Below are positions 27,336-36,500 of a DNA stretch of 64,000 nt, in pieces. Source of the DNA: JAFGHJ01 sp964525555 (GTDB lineage Bacteria; Hydrothermota; UBA3072). Position 1 is the stretch's first letter. Each line of letters starts with the position of its first letter. A program made the position numbers and the translations under genes. Below the pieces are notes generated by a model. The model had not been told where the DNA came from. It saw only the letters and a list, made by a program, of their open reading frames with translations, and made no database searches. The stretch spans positions 1-64,000 of the forward strand of contig CAZGHN010000005.1 of the NCBI GenBank assembly GCA_964525555.1, written 5' to 3'.

Positions 27336-28625
27336 ATGTCTTATAAACCTTTTATGCGTAACATTTTCGCTTCCCGGCATTTCCCGTATTTTCGCAATTC
27401 GTTATTTGTATTAACCGCTCTTGCTATACTGCTTTTTACTTTTGTTTTCGTCGCGTGTGCCGACTCCGAACCGGAAGACATTACGAACCCCGATAGTGTG
27501 TGGGTCGGAACCTGGAGCACGGCACCACAGCTCGTCGAACCATACAACAACCCGCCGGCGCCAGGATTAAGCCATAACACACTCCGTCAGATAGTTCGCG
27601 TTTCGCTTGGTGGAGACAGCCTTAGGGTGCGTTTTTCCAACGAATTCAGTAATAGCCCGGTGACGTTGAATGCGGTTCGGGTTGCCCTCTCTCTTGGAAG
27701 TGGTGCAATTGACACGACTACTGATAAGGAATTGAGATTCGATGGAAAACCGGAAATTACTATCGAACCCGGCACTGCGGTTACGTCGGATCCTTTTCAT
27801 TTCGAAGTGAATCCGCGGTCCGATTTAACAATCACGATTTATTTTGGCGATACATCGCCAGACGTGACCGGTCATCCTGGGTCACGAACCACTTCATACC
27901 TTCTTACCGGTAACGAGGTTTCCGCAGTGGATTTCTCTGGAGCGGTCGCGACAGATCACTGGTATATAATCAATAGTATAGATGTGGTGGCGGTGGAATC
28001 TGCAGCTGCTGTTGTTGTACTGGGCAACTCTATCGCCGATGGACGAGGTTCGGGCACGAACAAGCAAAATCGCTGGCCGGACGAACTGGCGCGGCGCTTA
28101 CAGGAAAACGCAGGCACCGAACTTGTGGCCGTTCTAAACCAGGGGGTTGGCGGTAATTGCGTACTTCGCGGGTGTCTGGGACCCTCTGCGCTGAGCCGTT
28201 TTGATCGCGATGTAATTGGGGCAACCAGGGTGCGTTGGTTAATTATCCTTGAGGGGATAAATGATATCGGTGGGTCACAGGGAGCCGATGGTGCGGAACA
28301 AGTTAAGAATGATCTGATTGCAGCATACCAGCAAATGATCGATGAAGCACACGCCAATGAAATCAAGGTTTATGGGGCGACACTGCTTCCTTTCGGGGGT
28401 TCGTTCTACGATTCACCGGAGCATGAAACCGCACGGACAAAAGTCAATGAATGGATAAGGAGTAGCGGCCACTTTGACGCTGTTATTGACCTCGATGCAG
28501 CTCTCTGTGATCCGGCGGATTCGCTGCGACTCTTGCCTTCCGCTGATACGGGTGATCACCTTCACCCCAATGAGACAGGTCATCGTATGATAGCTGAAGC
28601 TGTTGATTTAGAACTTTTTGAATGA
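27336..28625 (+). CDS. SGNH/GDSL-family hydrolase, predicted lipoprotein
   Basis: A 429-residue secreted esterase-type protein. A long charged N-terminus precedes a membrane segment (about 23-40) and Cys41, a plausible though atypical lipobox (FVAC). After a beta-rich domain (about 55-215), the SGNH blocks appear: Ser232 in GNSIADGRG (GNS rather than GDS), Gly in NQGVGGN, Asn309 in GINDIG, and Asp407/His410 in DHLHPNETGH. Such enzymes deacylate carbohydrates or lipids; this layout resembles rhamnogalacturonan or xylan acetylesterase-like proteins, but substrate is inference. The gene is visibly richer in G+C than its neighbours. Confidence 0.85.
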   Translation: MSYKPFMRNIFASRHFPYFRNSLFVLTALAILLFTFVFVACADSEPEDITNPDSVWVGTWSTAPQLVEPYNNPPAPGLSHNTLRQIVRVSLGGDSLRVRFSNEFSNSPVTLNAVRVALSLGSGAIDTTTDKELRFDGKPEITIEPGTAVTSDPFHFEVNPRSDLTITIYFGDTSPDVTGHPGSRTTSYLLTGNEVSAVDFSGAVATDHWYIINSIDVVAVESAAAVVVLGNSIADGRGSGTNKQNRWPDELARRLQENAGTELVAVLNQGVGGNCVLRGCLGPSALSRFDRDVIGATRVRWLIILEGINDIGGSQGADGAEQVKNDLIAAYQQMIDEAHANEIKVYGATLLPFGGSFYDSPEHETARTKVNEWIRSSGHFDAVIDLDAALCDPADSLRLLPSADTGDHLHPNETGHRMIAEAVDLELFE

Positions 28626-28670
28626 TTCAATAACTATTGACTAAAAAGTAAAAATAAACTGTAGATTTAT

Positions 28671-29171
28671 ATGATCATAAGAAAAGAAACCACGTTGGAC
28701 ATTGAAGCAATTACCCAGGTCACGATAGAGGCCTTTAAGACGCTCCAGGTGAGTAATCACACCGAGCAATTCATAATCGAGGCATTACGCGCCGCAGGCA
28801 CACTTACTTTATCGCTTGTGGCAGAAATTGATGGCCGTGTGGTCGGGCATATTGCATTCTCCCCCGTGACCATCTCGGATGGCACTATGCATTGGTACGG
28901 ACTCGGACCTGTTTCAGTATTACCGGAGTACCAGCGTCAGGGTATTGGTAAAGCCCTGATACAGGAGGGACTATCACGATTGAAAGACTTAGAAGCCAGA
29001 GGCTGCTGCCTTGTAGGGCATCCAGAATATTACAGGAAATTTGGATTTGAAAATGCTGAAGGACTTATCGTTGAGGGCGTTCCACAAGAGGTGTTTTTCG
29101 CGCTTTCGTTTGATGGCCGCTTTCCGCAAGGTAATGTCATGTTCCATGAAGCGTTCAAAGCAGAGAGTTAA
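28671..29171 (+). CDS. GNAT-family N-acetyltransferase (YhbS-like)
   Basis: A 166-residue GNAT protein. The acetyl-CoA-binding motif A is YGLGPVSVLPEYQRQGIGKALIQEGL (about 83-108), with the R/Q-x-x-G-I/G-K core, followed by CCLVGHPEYYRKFGFE, which is typical of the YhbS subgroup. It probably acetylates a small molecule or peptide amine; the substrate is unknown. It lies 45 bases after the SGNH gene and shares its higher G+C content, suggesting joint acquisition. Confidence 0.85.
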   Translation: MIIRKETTLDIEAITQVTIEAFKTLQVSNHTEQFIIEALRAAGTLTLSLVAEIDGRVVGHIAFSPVTISDGTMHWYGLGPVSVLPEYQRQGIGKALIQEGLSRLKDLEARGCCLVGHPEYYRKFGFENAEGLIVEGVPQEVFFALSFDGRFPQGNVMFHEAFKAES

Positions 29172-29359
29172 CAAGGATGAGTTTTTTTATGATAGTGTAT
29201 ATGTAATTACCCTGAAGTATTGAAGTCGGTTTATATTAGCTGAAGTGGAATATGTACGTTTATAATTAGTAGATAGGCCAGGTTATGTCTCAAAGAAGAT
29301 TTTTAAGCATATGTATTGATATTACTAATCACAGGTTTTTAAAACTGAAAGGATTTAAA

Positions 29360-30697
29360 ATGATAAAAAAAACAAGTATTTTTTTATTCTTTAGCATCTT
29401 ATTTGCGATTTCCCTTTTTTCGCAATGGTCCCGGGAGGAAATGGAGCGTATAAACAAGTTAAATCAAGAAGATCATCGATTGATGATGAAACTTTTGGGC
29501 ATAACTGAACTTCGCGGTGGTCCGTCAGGCAATCCTGATGCGCCTAATGCCGCCAATACTGATGAGTCAAAAGCCACTCCTTATACCTCACTGCCGGATC
29601 CGCTTGTTTTCAACGATGGTACACCGGTTAAAACAGCTGATCAATGGAGAAAGCGTAAAATTGAAATCTTCGAAGATTTTGATAGAGAAATATACGGAAG
29701 GGTTCCATCCAAAACTCCAGCCGTTTCCTGGGAGGTTGTATCTGAAAAAGATACGTTTAATGGAGATTACCCTGTAAATCAAAAACAGCTTGTCGGACAT
29801 GTTGATAATTCTCTGTATCCGGAAATTACTGTAGATATACAAATGACTCTCACTACACCCCAAAATATAACCGCGCCCGTGCCCGTTATAATTGAATTTA
29901 GTTGGATCTTCCCAAATGCATGGAAAATACCTAAAGAAGATGGCTCGAACTGGCGGCAGCAGGTATTAGAAAAAGGCTGGGGTTATGCTATCTTAATCCC
30001 TACAAGTATCCAGGCTGATAACGGTGCAGGTCTTAGACAGGGAATTATTGGATTGATAAATAAAGGACAGCCTCGAAAACTTGACGACTGGGGAGCTTTA
30101 CGTGCCTGGGCATGGGGTGCGAGCCGGGCTGTAGATTATTTCGAGACAAATCCAGATATTGACGAAACACGTGTAGCTATTGAAGGCCTCTCAAGATACG
30201 GAAAAGCGGCAATTGCGGCCTTAGCTTATGATCCACGTATTTCAATCGGATTAATCGGTTCATCCGGTGCAGGTGGAGTTAAAATACTGCGTCGGGTTTT
30301 AGGGGAACAGGTGGAAAATCTTGCATCTTCAGGAGAGTACCACTGGTTTGCTCCAAACTTTATTAAATATGCAGGGCCATTGACTGCTTTGGATTTGCCA
30401 GTTGATGCTCATGAACTTATAGCATTATGCGCTCCAAGGCCGGTTTTTATCAGTGTAGGGTCGCCTGATGTGGAAGGTCAATGGATAGATGCAAAGGGGA
30501 TGTTTTTGGCAGGAGTCCATGGTGGTCCGGTTTATGAACTCTTGGGTGAAAAAGGTTTAGGAATATCAGAGTTCCCAGCTCAAGAGACAGCAGTAGTCGA
30601 TGGAGAAATCGCGTTTCGGCAGCATGCCGGTGGTCATACTGTAGGCCCGAATTGGCCGGTTTTTATAAAATTTGCTGATAGATATTTTTCAAAATAA
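29360..30697 (+). CDS. CE15-type glucuronoyl esterase family protein
   Basis: A 445-residue secreted alpha/beta hydrolase. The ATG at 29360 begins a clear signal peptide (MIKKTSIFLFFSILFAISLFSQ) and is preferred over an in-frame ATG 75 bases upstream. Family features are LPDPLVFNDGTPV, FDREIYGRVP, the nucleophile Ser278 in EGLSRYGKAA, SSGAGGVKILRR, ENLASSGEYHWF, and a C-terminal HAGGHTVGPNWP with the likely catalytic His. CE15 enzymes cleave ester links between glucuronoxylan and lignin. The acid residue is not at the commonest position; Asp370 in GSPDVEGQW is a candidate. Confidence 0.82.
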   Translation: MIKKTSIFLFFSILFAISLFSQWSREEMERINKLNQEDHRLMMKLLGITELRGGPSGNPDAPNAANTDESKATPYTSLPDPLVFNDGTPVKTADQWRKRKIEIFEDFDREIYGRVPSKTPAVSWEVVSEKDTFNGDYPVNQKQLVGHVDNSLYPEITVDIQMTLTTPQNITAPVPVIIEFSWIFPNAWKIPKEDGSNWRQQVLEKGWGYAILIPTSIQADNGAGLRQGIIGLINKGQPRKLDDWGALRAWAWGASRAVDYFETNPDIDETRVAIEGLSRYGKAAIAALAYDPRISIGLIGSSGAGGVKILRRVLGEQVENLASSGEYHWFAPNFIKYAGPLTALDLPVDAHELIALCAPRPVFISVGSPDVEGQWIDAKGMFLAGVHGGPVYELLGEKGLGISEFPAQETAVVDGEIAFRQHAGGHTVGPNWPVFIKFADRYFSK

Positions 30698-30745
30698 AAT
30701 ATTAACAGGATTAGAGATTGAAATGTGAAATCCAAACATAGCCTC

Positions 30746-30918
30746 TAGTCGCAAGTCACCAGTCATTAGTCATTATATAGGTATTGGATACCGGGTACCA
30801 AATTCCGGAAGTAAACTTCAATACCTACATGTTCTACATGTGAAAAATTGGTTGGTATGTAGGGTTTTTAAACAACTTTATTCTTTCCTTTGTGTCTATG
30901 TGCTCTTTGTGCGAGATT
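30746..30918. repeat. Intergenic repeat mosaic upstream of hppA
   Basis: This 323-bp spacer holds no gene. 30746-30775 is a run of AGTCxxA units (period about 7). A palindromic patch lies around 30783-30815 (GGATACCGGGTACC). 30820-30845 has TACATGT words. 30887-30918 carries the CTTTGTGTCTATGTGCTCTT type, the reverse complement of the CACAAAG repeats. Confidence 0.7.
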
Positions 30919-30944
30919 AATTTTTTTGGGGTAGGGTGGTAGCC

Positions 30945-30972
30945 TTGACAAGCTTTGAAAATGTGTTACATA
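30945..30972 (+). promoter_or_regulatory. Likely promoter of hppA
   Basis: A consensus TTGACA is at 30945-30950. The -10 is ambiguous: TACATA at 30967-30972 gives a 16-bp spacer, while TATAAC at 30971-30976 would need 20 bp. AAAGGAGG lies before the hppA ATG. Confidence 0.4.
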
Positions 30973-31020
30973 TAACAAAAAATTTGTCAAAAATTTAATA
31001 ATTCTAAAGGAGGAATTGTT

Positions 31021-33168
31021 ATGGAAAATGTTTTCTGGTTTGTGCCCGGTGTTTCGGTTATAGCTCTTCTTTTCGCATGGGTTTTTTACTCGCAGATGAT
31101 GAAAAAAGAAGAGGGAAATCCGAAGATGATTGAAATCGCAAATGCTATTAGAGAAGGAGCAATAAGTTTTTTAAAGGTTCAGGACAGTGTTGTGGCGATT
31201 TTTCTTGTAATAATGGCTATTCTTTTTGCTGTTCTTGCTTTTGGGCTTGGAGTACAGTCTAAATGGATTCCCCTTGTTTTCTTACTTGGGGGATTTTTAT
31301 CAGGTCTCTCAGGGTTTCTGGGGATGAAGACCGCAACAAAGGCTGCAGTCAGAGTAACAAACGCAGCCAGAGATTCTCTCGGTTCAGCTCTTAGTATCGC
31401 TTTCAGGAGCGGTTCAGTTATGGGTCTTTCGGTTGTTGGCTCATCTCTTCTTGGAATCTCTATATTGTTCGCAATATTTTATTTTGGGTTGAAATTACCT
31501 CTTGCCGAGGTTACAAGTATTCTTCTCGGATTTGGCATCGGTGCGAGTTTTGTTGCTCTTTTTGCAAGAGTCGGAGGAGGAATTTATACTAAAGCTGCGG
31601 ATGTAGGAGCAGACCTTGTGGGTAAAGTCGAGGCCGGGATTCCTGAGGATGACCCCCGAAATCCGGCAACAATCGCGGATAATGTTGGTGATAATGTAGG
31701 AGATGTGGCAGGGATGGGAGCCGATTTATATGAATCATATTCGGATGCGATTGTAGCTACTATGGCTCTTGGAGTTGCTGCGGGTCTTGGGATGAAAGGT
31801 GTCCTTGAACCCCTGCTTATTGCCGGTACCGGTATATTGTTCTCTATATTGGGAATTTTTCTCGTTAGAGCCGGAAAAGAAGCGACCCAGCATGGTCTTA
31901 TTAAATCTCTTTCAAGAGGTATAAACTTTGCTATGATCGCTACGGGAATAGTTGCGATACTTGTGGTTAGATTCATTACTCCTGATAAGATGGGCGTGAT
32001 TGGTTCTATTCTTGTAGGTCTTATAGCCGGTACTATTATAGGAAAAGCTACGGAGTTTTACACATCTTCTGCTTTTTCTCCTGTGCGTAAGCTTTCCGCT
32101 TCGGCAAAGTCAGGTCCTGCGACTTTGATAATCGACGGCCTGGCTCTGGGTCTTAATTCTACGGTTATTCCAGTTATAACGGTAGGGGTATCTATAATTC
32201 TCGCGTTTGCCTTCGCAGGAGGATTTAACAGTTTTATAATGGGTCTCTACGGTGTAGGACTCGCGGCTGTCGGTATGTTATCGACTCTCGGTATTACGCT
32301 TGCTTCGGACGCTTATGGGCCAATTGCGGATAACGCGGGCGGAATAGCGGAGATGAGTGAACTCGGTAAAGAAGTGAGAACAAAGACAGATCAGCTCGAT
32401 GCTCTCGGTAATACAACCGCTGCGACAGGTAAGGGTTTTGCAATAGGTTCGGCTGCTTTTACCGCACTGGCTTTAATTGCTGCCTATTTGACCGAAATTA
32501 AAATGGCTTTGACACGTTTGGGGGTAGAAGCTATTAATATTGGGGAACGAATGGTGAGTGTCAGCAGTGTTACTTTTCTCGAACTATCGGAATATTACAA
32601 TTTAAGTCTTCTAAATCCGACTCTTCTCGCTAGTCTTTTGATTGGTTCTGTTATTACTTTTCTTTTCTGCGGTATGACCATGAGTTCCGTAGGTGTTACT
32701 GCTCAGTCTGTAATAGTTGAAGTAAGGGAACAATTTAAAGATAAAGATATACTTGCCGGCAAGAAAAAACCCGATTATGCGAGAACGGTGGCTATTGTTA
32801 CCAAGGCTGCACAGAAACAGATGATTATCCCATCTTTGATAGCGATAGTCTCTCCGATTCTAATCGGTTGGATTTTCGGAGTTTCGGGTGTCGTTGGTTT
32901 TCTTGTAGGAGCACTTGCTTCCGGATTTGCTATGGCTGTATTTATGGCTAACGCGGGCGGTGCTTTTGATAATGCGAAGAAATATATCGAGGAAGGAGCT
33001 CACGGCGGAAAGGGTTCAGAAGCTCACAAGGCAGGAGTTACAGGTGATACTCTCGGCGATCCGATGAAGGATACTTCAGGACCCTCACTTAATATTCTTA
33101 TAAAGCTGATGAGTATTCTTTCCGTTATTACCGCAGGGTTTGTTGTGGCTTTCAGCCTTTTTAAATAG
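31021..33168 (+). CDS. hppA: Membrane-bound ion-translocating pyrophosphatase
   Basis: A 715-residue integral membrane pump with about 16 helices that couples PPi hydrolysis to H+ or Na+ export. Substrate-binding blocks are intact: GGGIYTKAADVGADLVGK, EDDPRNPATIADNVGDNVGD and the C-terminal GDPMKDTSGPSLNILIK. At the potassium determinant the protein reads GNTTAATGKG (463-472) with Ala467 and Gly470, the signature of K+-dependent members. Ion specificity cannot be read safely from the sequence. It is monocistronic. Confidence 0.95.
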   Translation: MENVFWFVPGVSVIALLFAWVFYSQMMKKEEGNPKMIEIANAIREGAISFLKVQDSVVAIFLVIMAILFAVLAFGLGVQSKWIPLVFLLGGFLSGLSGFLGMKTATKAAVRVTNAARDSLGSALSIAFRSGSVMGLSVVGSSLLGISILFAIFYFGLKLPLAEVTSILLGFGIGASFVALFARVGGGIYTKAADVGADLVGKVEAGIPEDDPRNPATIADNVGDNVGDVAGMGADLYESYSDAIVATMALGVAAGLGMKGVLEPLLIAGTGILFSILGIFLVRAGKEATQHGLIKSLSRGINFAMIATGIVAILVVRFITPDKMGVIGSILVGLIAGTIIGKATEFYTSSAFSPVRKLSASAKSGPATLIIDGLALGLNSTVIPVITVGVSIILAFAFAGGFNSFIMGLYGVGLAAVGMLSTLGITLASDAYGPIADNAGGIAEMSELGKEVRTKTDQLDALGNTTAATGKGFAIGSAAFTALALIAAYLTEIKMALTRLGVEAINIGERMVSVSSVTFLELSEYYNLSLLNPTLLASLLIGSVITFLFCGMTMSSVGVTAQSVIVEVREQFKDKDILAGKKKPDYARTVAIVTKAAQKQMIIPSLIAIVSPILIGWIFGVSGVVGFLVGALASGFAMAVFMANAGGAFDNAKKYIEEGAHGGKGSEAHKAGVTGDTLGDPMKDTSGPSLNILIKLMSILSVITAGFVVAFSLFK

Positions 33169-33177
33169 AAAAAAATA

Positions 33178-33478
33178 GGCCACTAAGGCACCAAGGCACT
33201 AAGGTAATATTGTGATATAAAAAAATCTCTGTGCCTTTGTGGTTCTGTTTTTAATCAAAATAATAAATGGGGTGTGTGGTGTGATTTGTGATATTAGTGC
33301 TATTTGTTGTTCCTCATGGTTTTTTGGAGAAGTAGGAGTTTTAAACAACACAAATATATTTTTTTGTTCTCTGTGTGTTTGTTTTTTCTCTGTGATCTCT
33401 GTGGTTAAATTAGTTTTGATGGTGGGTGATGGGTTTTAAACAACATCATTTTTTCTTTGTGTCCTTTGTGGTTCAATT
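33178..33478. repeat. Intergenic repeat mosaic with an inverted-arm pair
   Basis: The left arm 33178-33205 is built of CACTAAGG/CACCAAGG units and starts GGCCAC. The right arm 33225-33246 (ATCTCTGTGCCTTTGTGGTT) is partly its reverse complement. Further along, 33367-33409 and 33452-33478 have CTCTGTG/CTTTGTG units in the same orientation as the right arm. This 386-bp spacer contains no credible gene; the promoter of the next gene follows it. Confidence 0.7.
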
Positions 33479-33504
33479 CTTTATTTTTAAGGCAAGAAAC
33501 CTCC

Positions 33505-33532
33505 TTGACACATGCGAAATTATTCGTACAAT
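33505..33532 (+). promoter_or_regulatory. Sigma-70 promoter of the FG-GAP gene
   Basis: TTGACA (33505-33510) and TACAAT (33527-33532) are 16 bp apart. The leader is only about 15 nt and contains AGGAGGT, so the ribosome site is almost at the transcript end. Confidence 0.75.
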
Positions 33533-33554
33533 AATTTGATTATAGGAGGTAGTC

Positions 33555-36500
33555 ATGAAAAGTTTTTACTTATTGATTAGTTTAATTGTCTGTTTGTTTG
33601 ATCCGGTTTTTGTTTTTGCGGGTGAAAGTACAGAGCGTGTTGTGTCCGATTCCTGGTTAAATTCAGCGATGCGTAATATAGAGAAAAAAGAGTATGAACC
33701 GTCGTTACAGGAGTTAAATTACAGAGGCGAAAGTTTCACTCATCCTAAAATTCATCTTGCTAACAGAGCAAATAGTCTACGAGTGTATTTCGACGAGAAC
33801 GGAATAGAACTTATACCGAGAGTTATTTCAGAAGAAGAAAAATGGAATTTAAAAATCAAATCGATCGAAGTTACGGACGGAAAAGATAGAAAGATTTTTA
33901 GCGATTTGGATGTTGTTATTGATGGGGATAATATTGTATGCACCGGCGATGGTATTGAAATTGTTTATGCGAATTCTAAAAACGGCATCCAACAAAGTAT
34001 TTCTATACAGGAAGGGATAAAAGCAGAGAGAGTAAATTTTATTTTCAAAGCAGAAAATCTGGGTATTACTTCAGGAGGAAACAGATTTGTACTGAATAGT
34101 GGAAAGCAGGAAATTATATACACGGTTGACAGAATCGAAGATGCTGAAGGGAAAGAGGTATCATATTTATTATCGAATGCGAAAGATAAGTTAAAGATTT
34201 CGTTGGACTACGTAAAGATGGTTTATCCGATAATAATTACTGCTAATATCACTTCAAATAGTCCATCTGCTGAAGATTTAATTGTATCAACGTCTACAAA
34301 AGATAGAGATATTTCCGAAACTCCTGACTGGACAGTGAACGTCATAGGCGGCCAATACATCTGTGCTTCCTCCGCCGGAGATGTAAATGGTGATGGTTAT
34401 TCAGATGTTATTGTCGGTTCTTGGACTTATTCCCATGATGGAGGGGCTTTTGTGTTTTATGGAAGTCCCTCAGGTTTGGATACAATTCCTGCCTGGACAG
34501 CAGAACCCAATCCGCAAGCAGAAGGTGCGTATTTCGGCTGGTCCGTCTCCGGATCAGGGGATGTAAACGGAGACGGATATTCGGATGTGATTGTAGGTGC
34601 TTGTAGGTCTGACTCTGGAGAGACCGATGAAGGGAGGGCTTATGTATATTATGGAGATTCCTCGGGCCTTTCCAGCTCGGCTGACCGGATTTATGAATCT
34701 AATGAGGCACACGCGCGGTTCGGCAGTTCCGTTTCCTCTGCTGGAGATGTGAACGGAGACGGGTATTCGGATGTAATTGTGGGTGCTCCAGGTGTCTCCG
34801 GCCAACCAGGGCTCCAGGGAAGAGTCTTTGTGTATTATGGAAGTGCTTCCGGGCTTCCCGCCTCATCAGCCAGCTGGACTGTTGTTGATCCCGATGGAGG
34901 GATATATTTTGGTTGCTCCGTCTCCTCTGCTGGAGATGTGAACGGAGACGGCTACTCGGAAGTAATTATAGGTGACAATCAGCACTCCAATGGGGAAAGT
35001 TATGAGGGAAAGGCATACGTATATCATGGTAATTCTTCCGGTCTTTCTACATCTCCCGACTGGCAGTTAGAAAGCAATGAAGTAGGCGCAGAATTCGGGA
35101 CCTCGGTCTCCGGAGCGGGAGACGTAAACGGAGATGGGTATTCGGACGTGATTGTTGGCGCGGGTCAAGCCGGAGTAGTAGATGGGGGGAAGGCGTATAT
35201 CTATTCTGGGAGTTTCGCCGGGCTTCTTACGTCGGCCAGCTGGACAGCAGAATGCGATTCGTCCATGGCGGGGTTCGGGGTATCCGTGTCAGGAGCGGGA
35301 GATGTAAACGGAGACGGATACTCGGATGTAATTGTGGGCGCTCCCGGGTACAATAATGATAATGGCATGATATTTGTGTACAATGGTGGTCCCTTAGGTC
35401 TTCCTCTTTCTCCGGATTGGACTGCCGAACCTATTCCTTTGGTCCAATATGTTGGCGGTTCAGTCTCAACAGCGGGGGATTTAAACGGAGACGGGTATTC
35501 GGATTTGATTGTAGGCGCTCGCAATAACGCATTCGTATATCATGGAAGTCCCTCGGGACCCTCTACCGCATCTGACTGGGCGAAAGAAGGCGAACAGGCG
35601 AACGCATACTTTGGTTGCTCGGTTTCCACGGCGGGAGATGTAAACGGTGATGGATATTCGGATGTAGTTATCGGCGCTTATGGATACGACAATGGGCAAA
35701 ATGGTGAAGGTAGAGCATATGTTTATCATGGAAGTTCGTTACTGCCTTCCGGCTCCCCTAACTGGACAGTTGAGTCCAATCAGGCAGACGCGAGTTTAGG
35801 TGTTTCCGTCTCCTCTGCGGGAGATGTAAACGGAGACGGGTACTCGGATGTAATCGTGGGCGCATCTGGTTATGATGATGGACAAATGGATGAAGGCGCG
35901 GCATTTGTTTATAACGGAAGTCCCTCGGGGCTTTCCGGCTCACCCAGCTGGACTGCTGCCGAGACGGATCAGGCGTTTGCCTGGTTCGGGGGTTCCGTTT
36001 CCACAGCGGGGGATGTGAACGGGGACGGATATTCAGATGTGATTGTGGGTGCTCGGGGGTACGATAATGCAGGAGCAAATAGAGGGGTTGCATTTGTTTA
36101 CCAAGGAAGTCCCGGTGGTTTGTCCTCCTCATCGGACTGGACGGCACAGTCCGATCAGGCAGGCTCAGAGTTCGGAATCTCCGTCGCAGGAGCTGGGGAT
36201 GTAAACGGAGACGGATATTCGGATGTGATTGTCGGTGCTCATCTTTACGATAAGGGAGAAAGTGATGAAGGCGCTGTGTTTGTTTATAACGGAAGTTCCT
36301 CCGGGCTCGATAGTTTAACCAACTGGACTGCAGAATCGAATCAGGCGGATTCAAGATTCGGTGCGTCCGTCGCAGGAGCTGGGGATGTAAACGGAGACGG
36401 GTATTCGGATGTGATTGTGGGCGCTTATTATTACTCCAATGGACAAACAAATGAAGGAAGGGCTTTTGTATATCACGGAGGTTCCTCCGGTCTTTCCGGT

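Noticed and set aside
27956..28366. A 136-codon minus-strand frame in the SGNH gene
   Set aside because: It is a shadow in a high-G+C gene whose forward frame has clear catalytic blocks.
33239..33439. A 66-codon hydrophobic frame on + upstream of the FG-GAP gene
   Set aside because: The hydrophobicity comes from TTTGTG-rich repeats. The true promoter lies after this frame.
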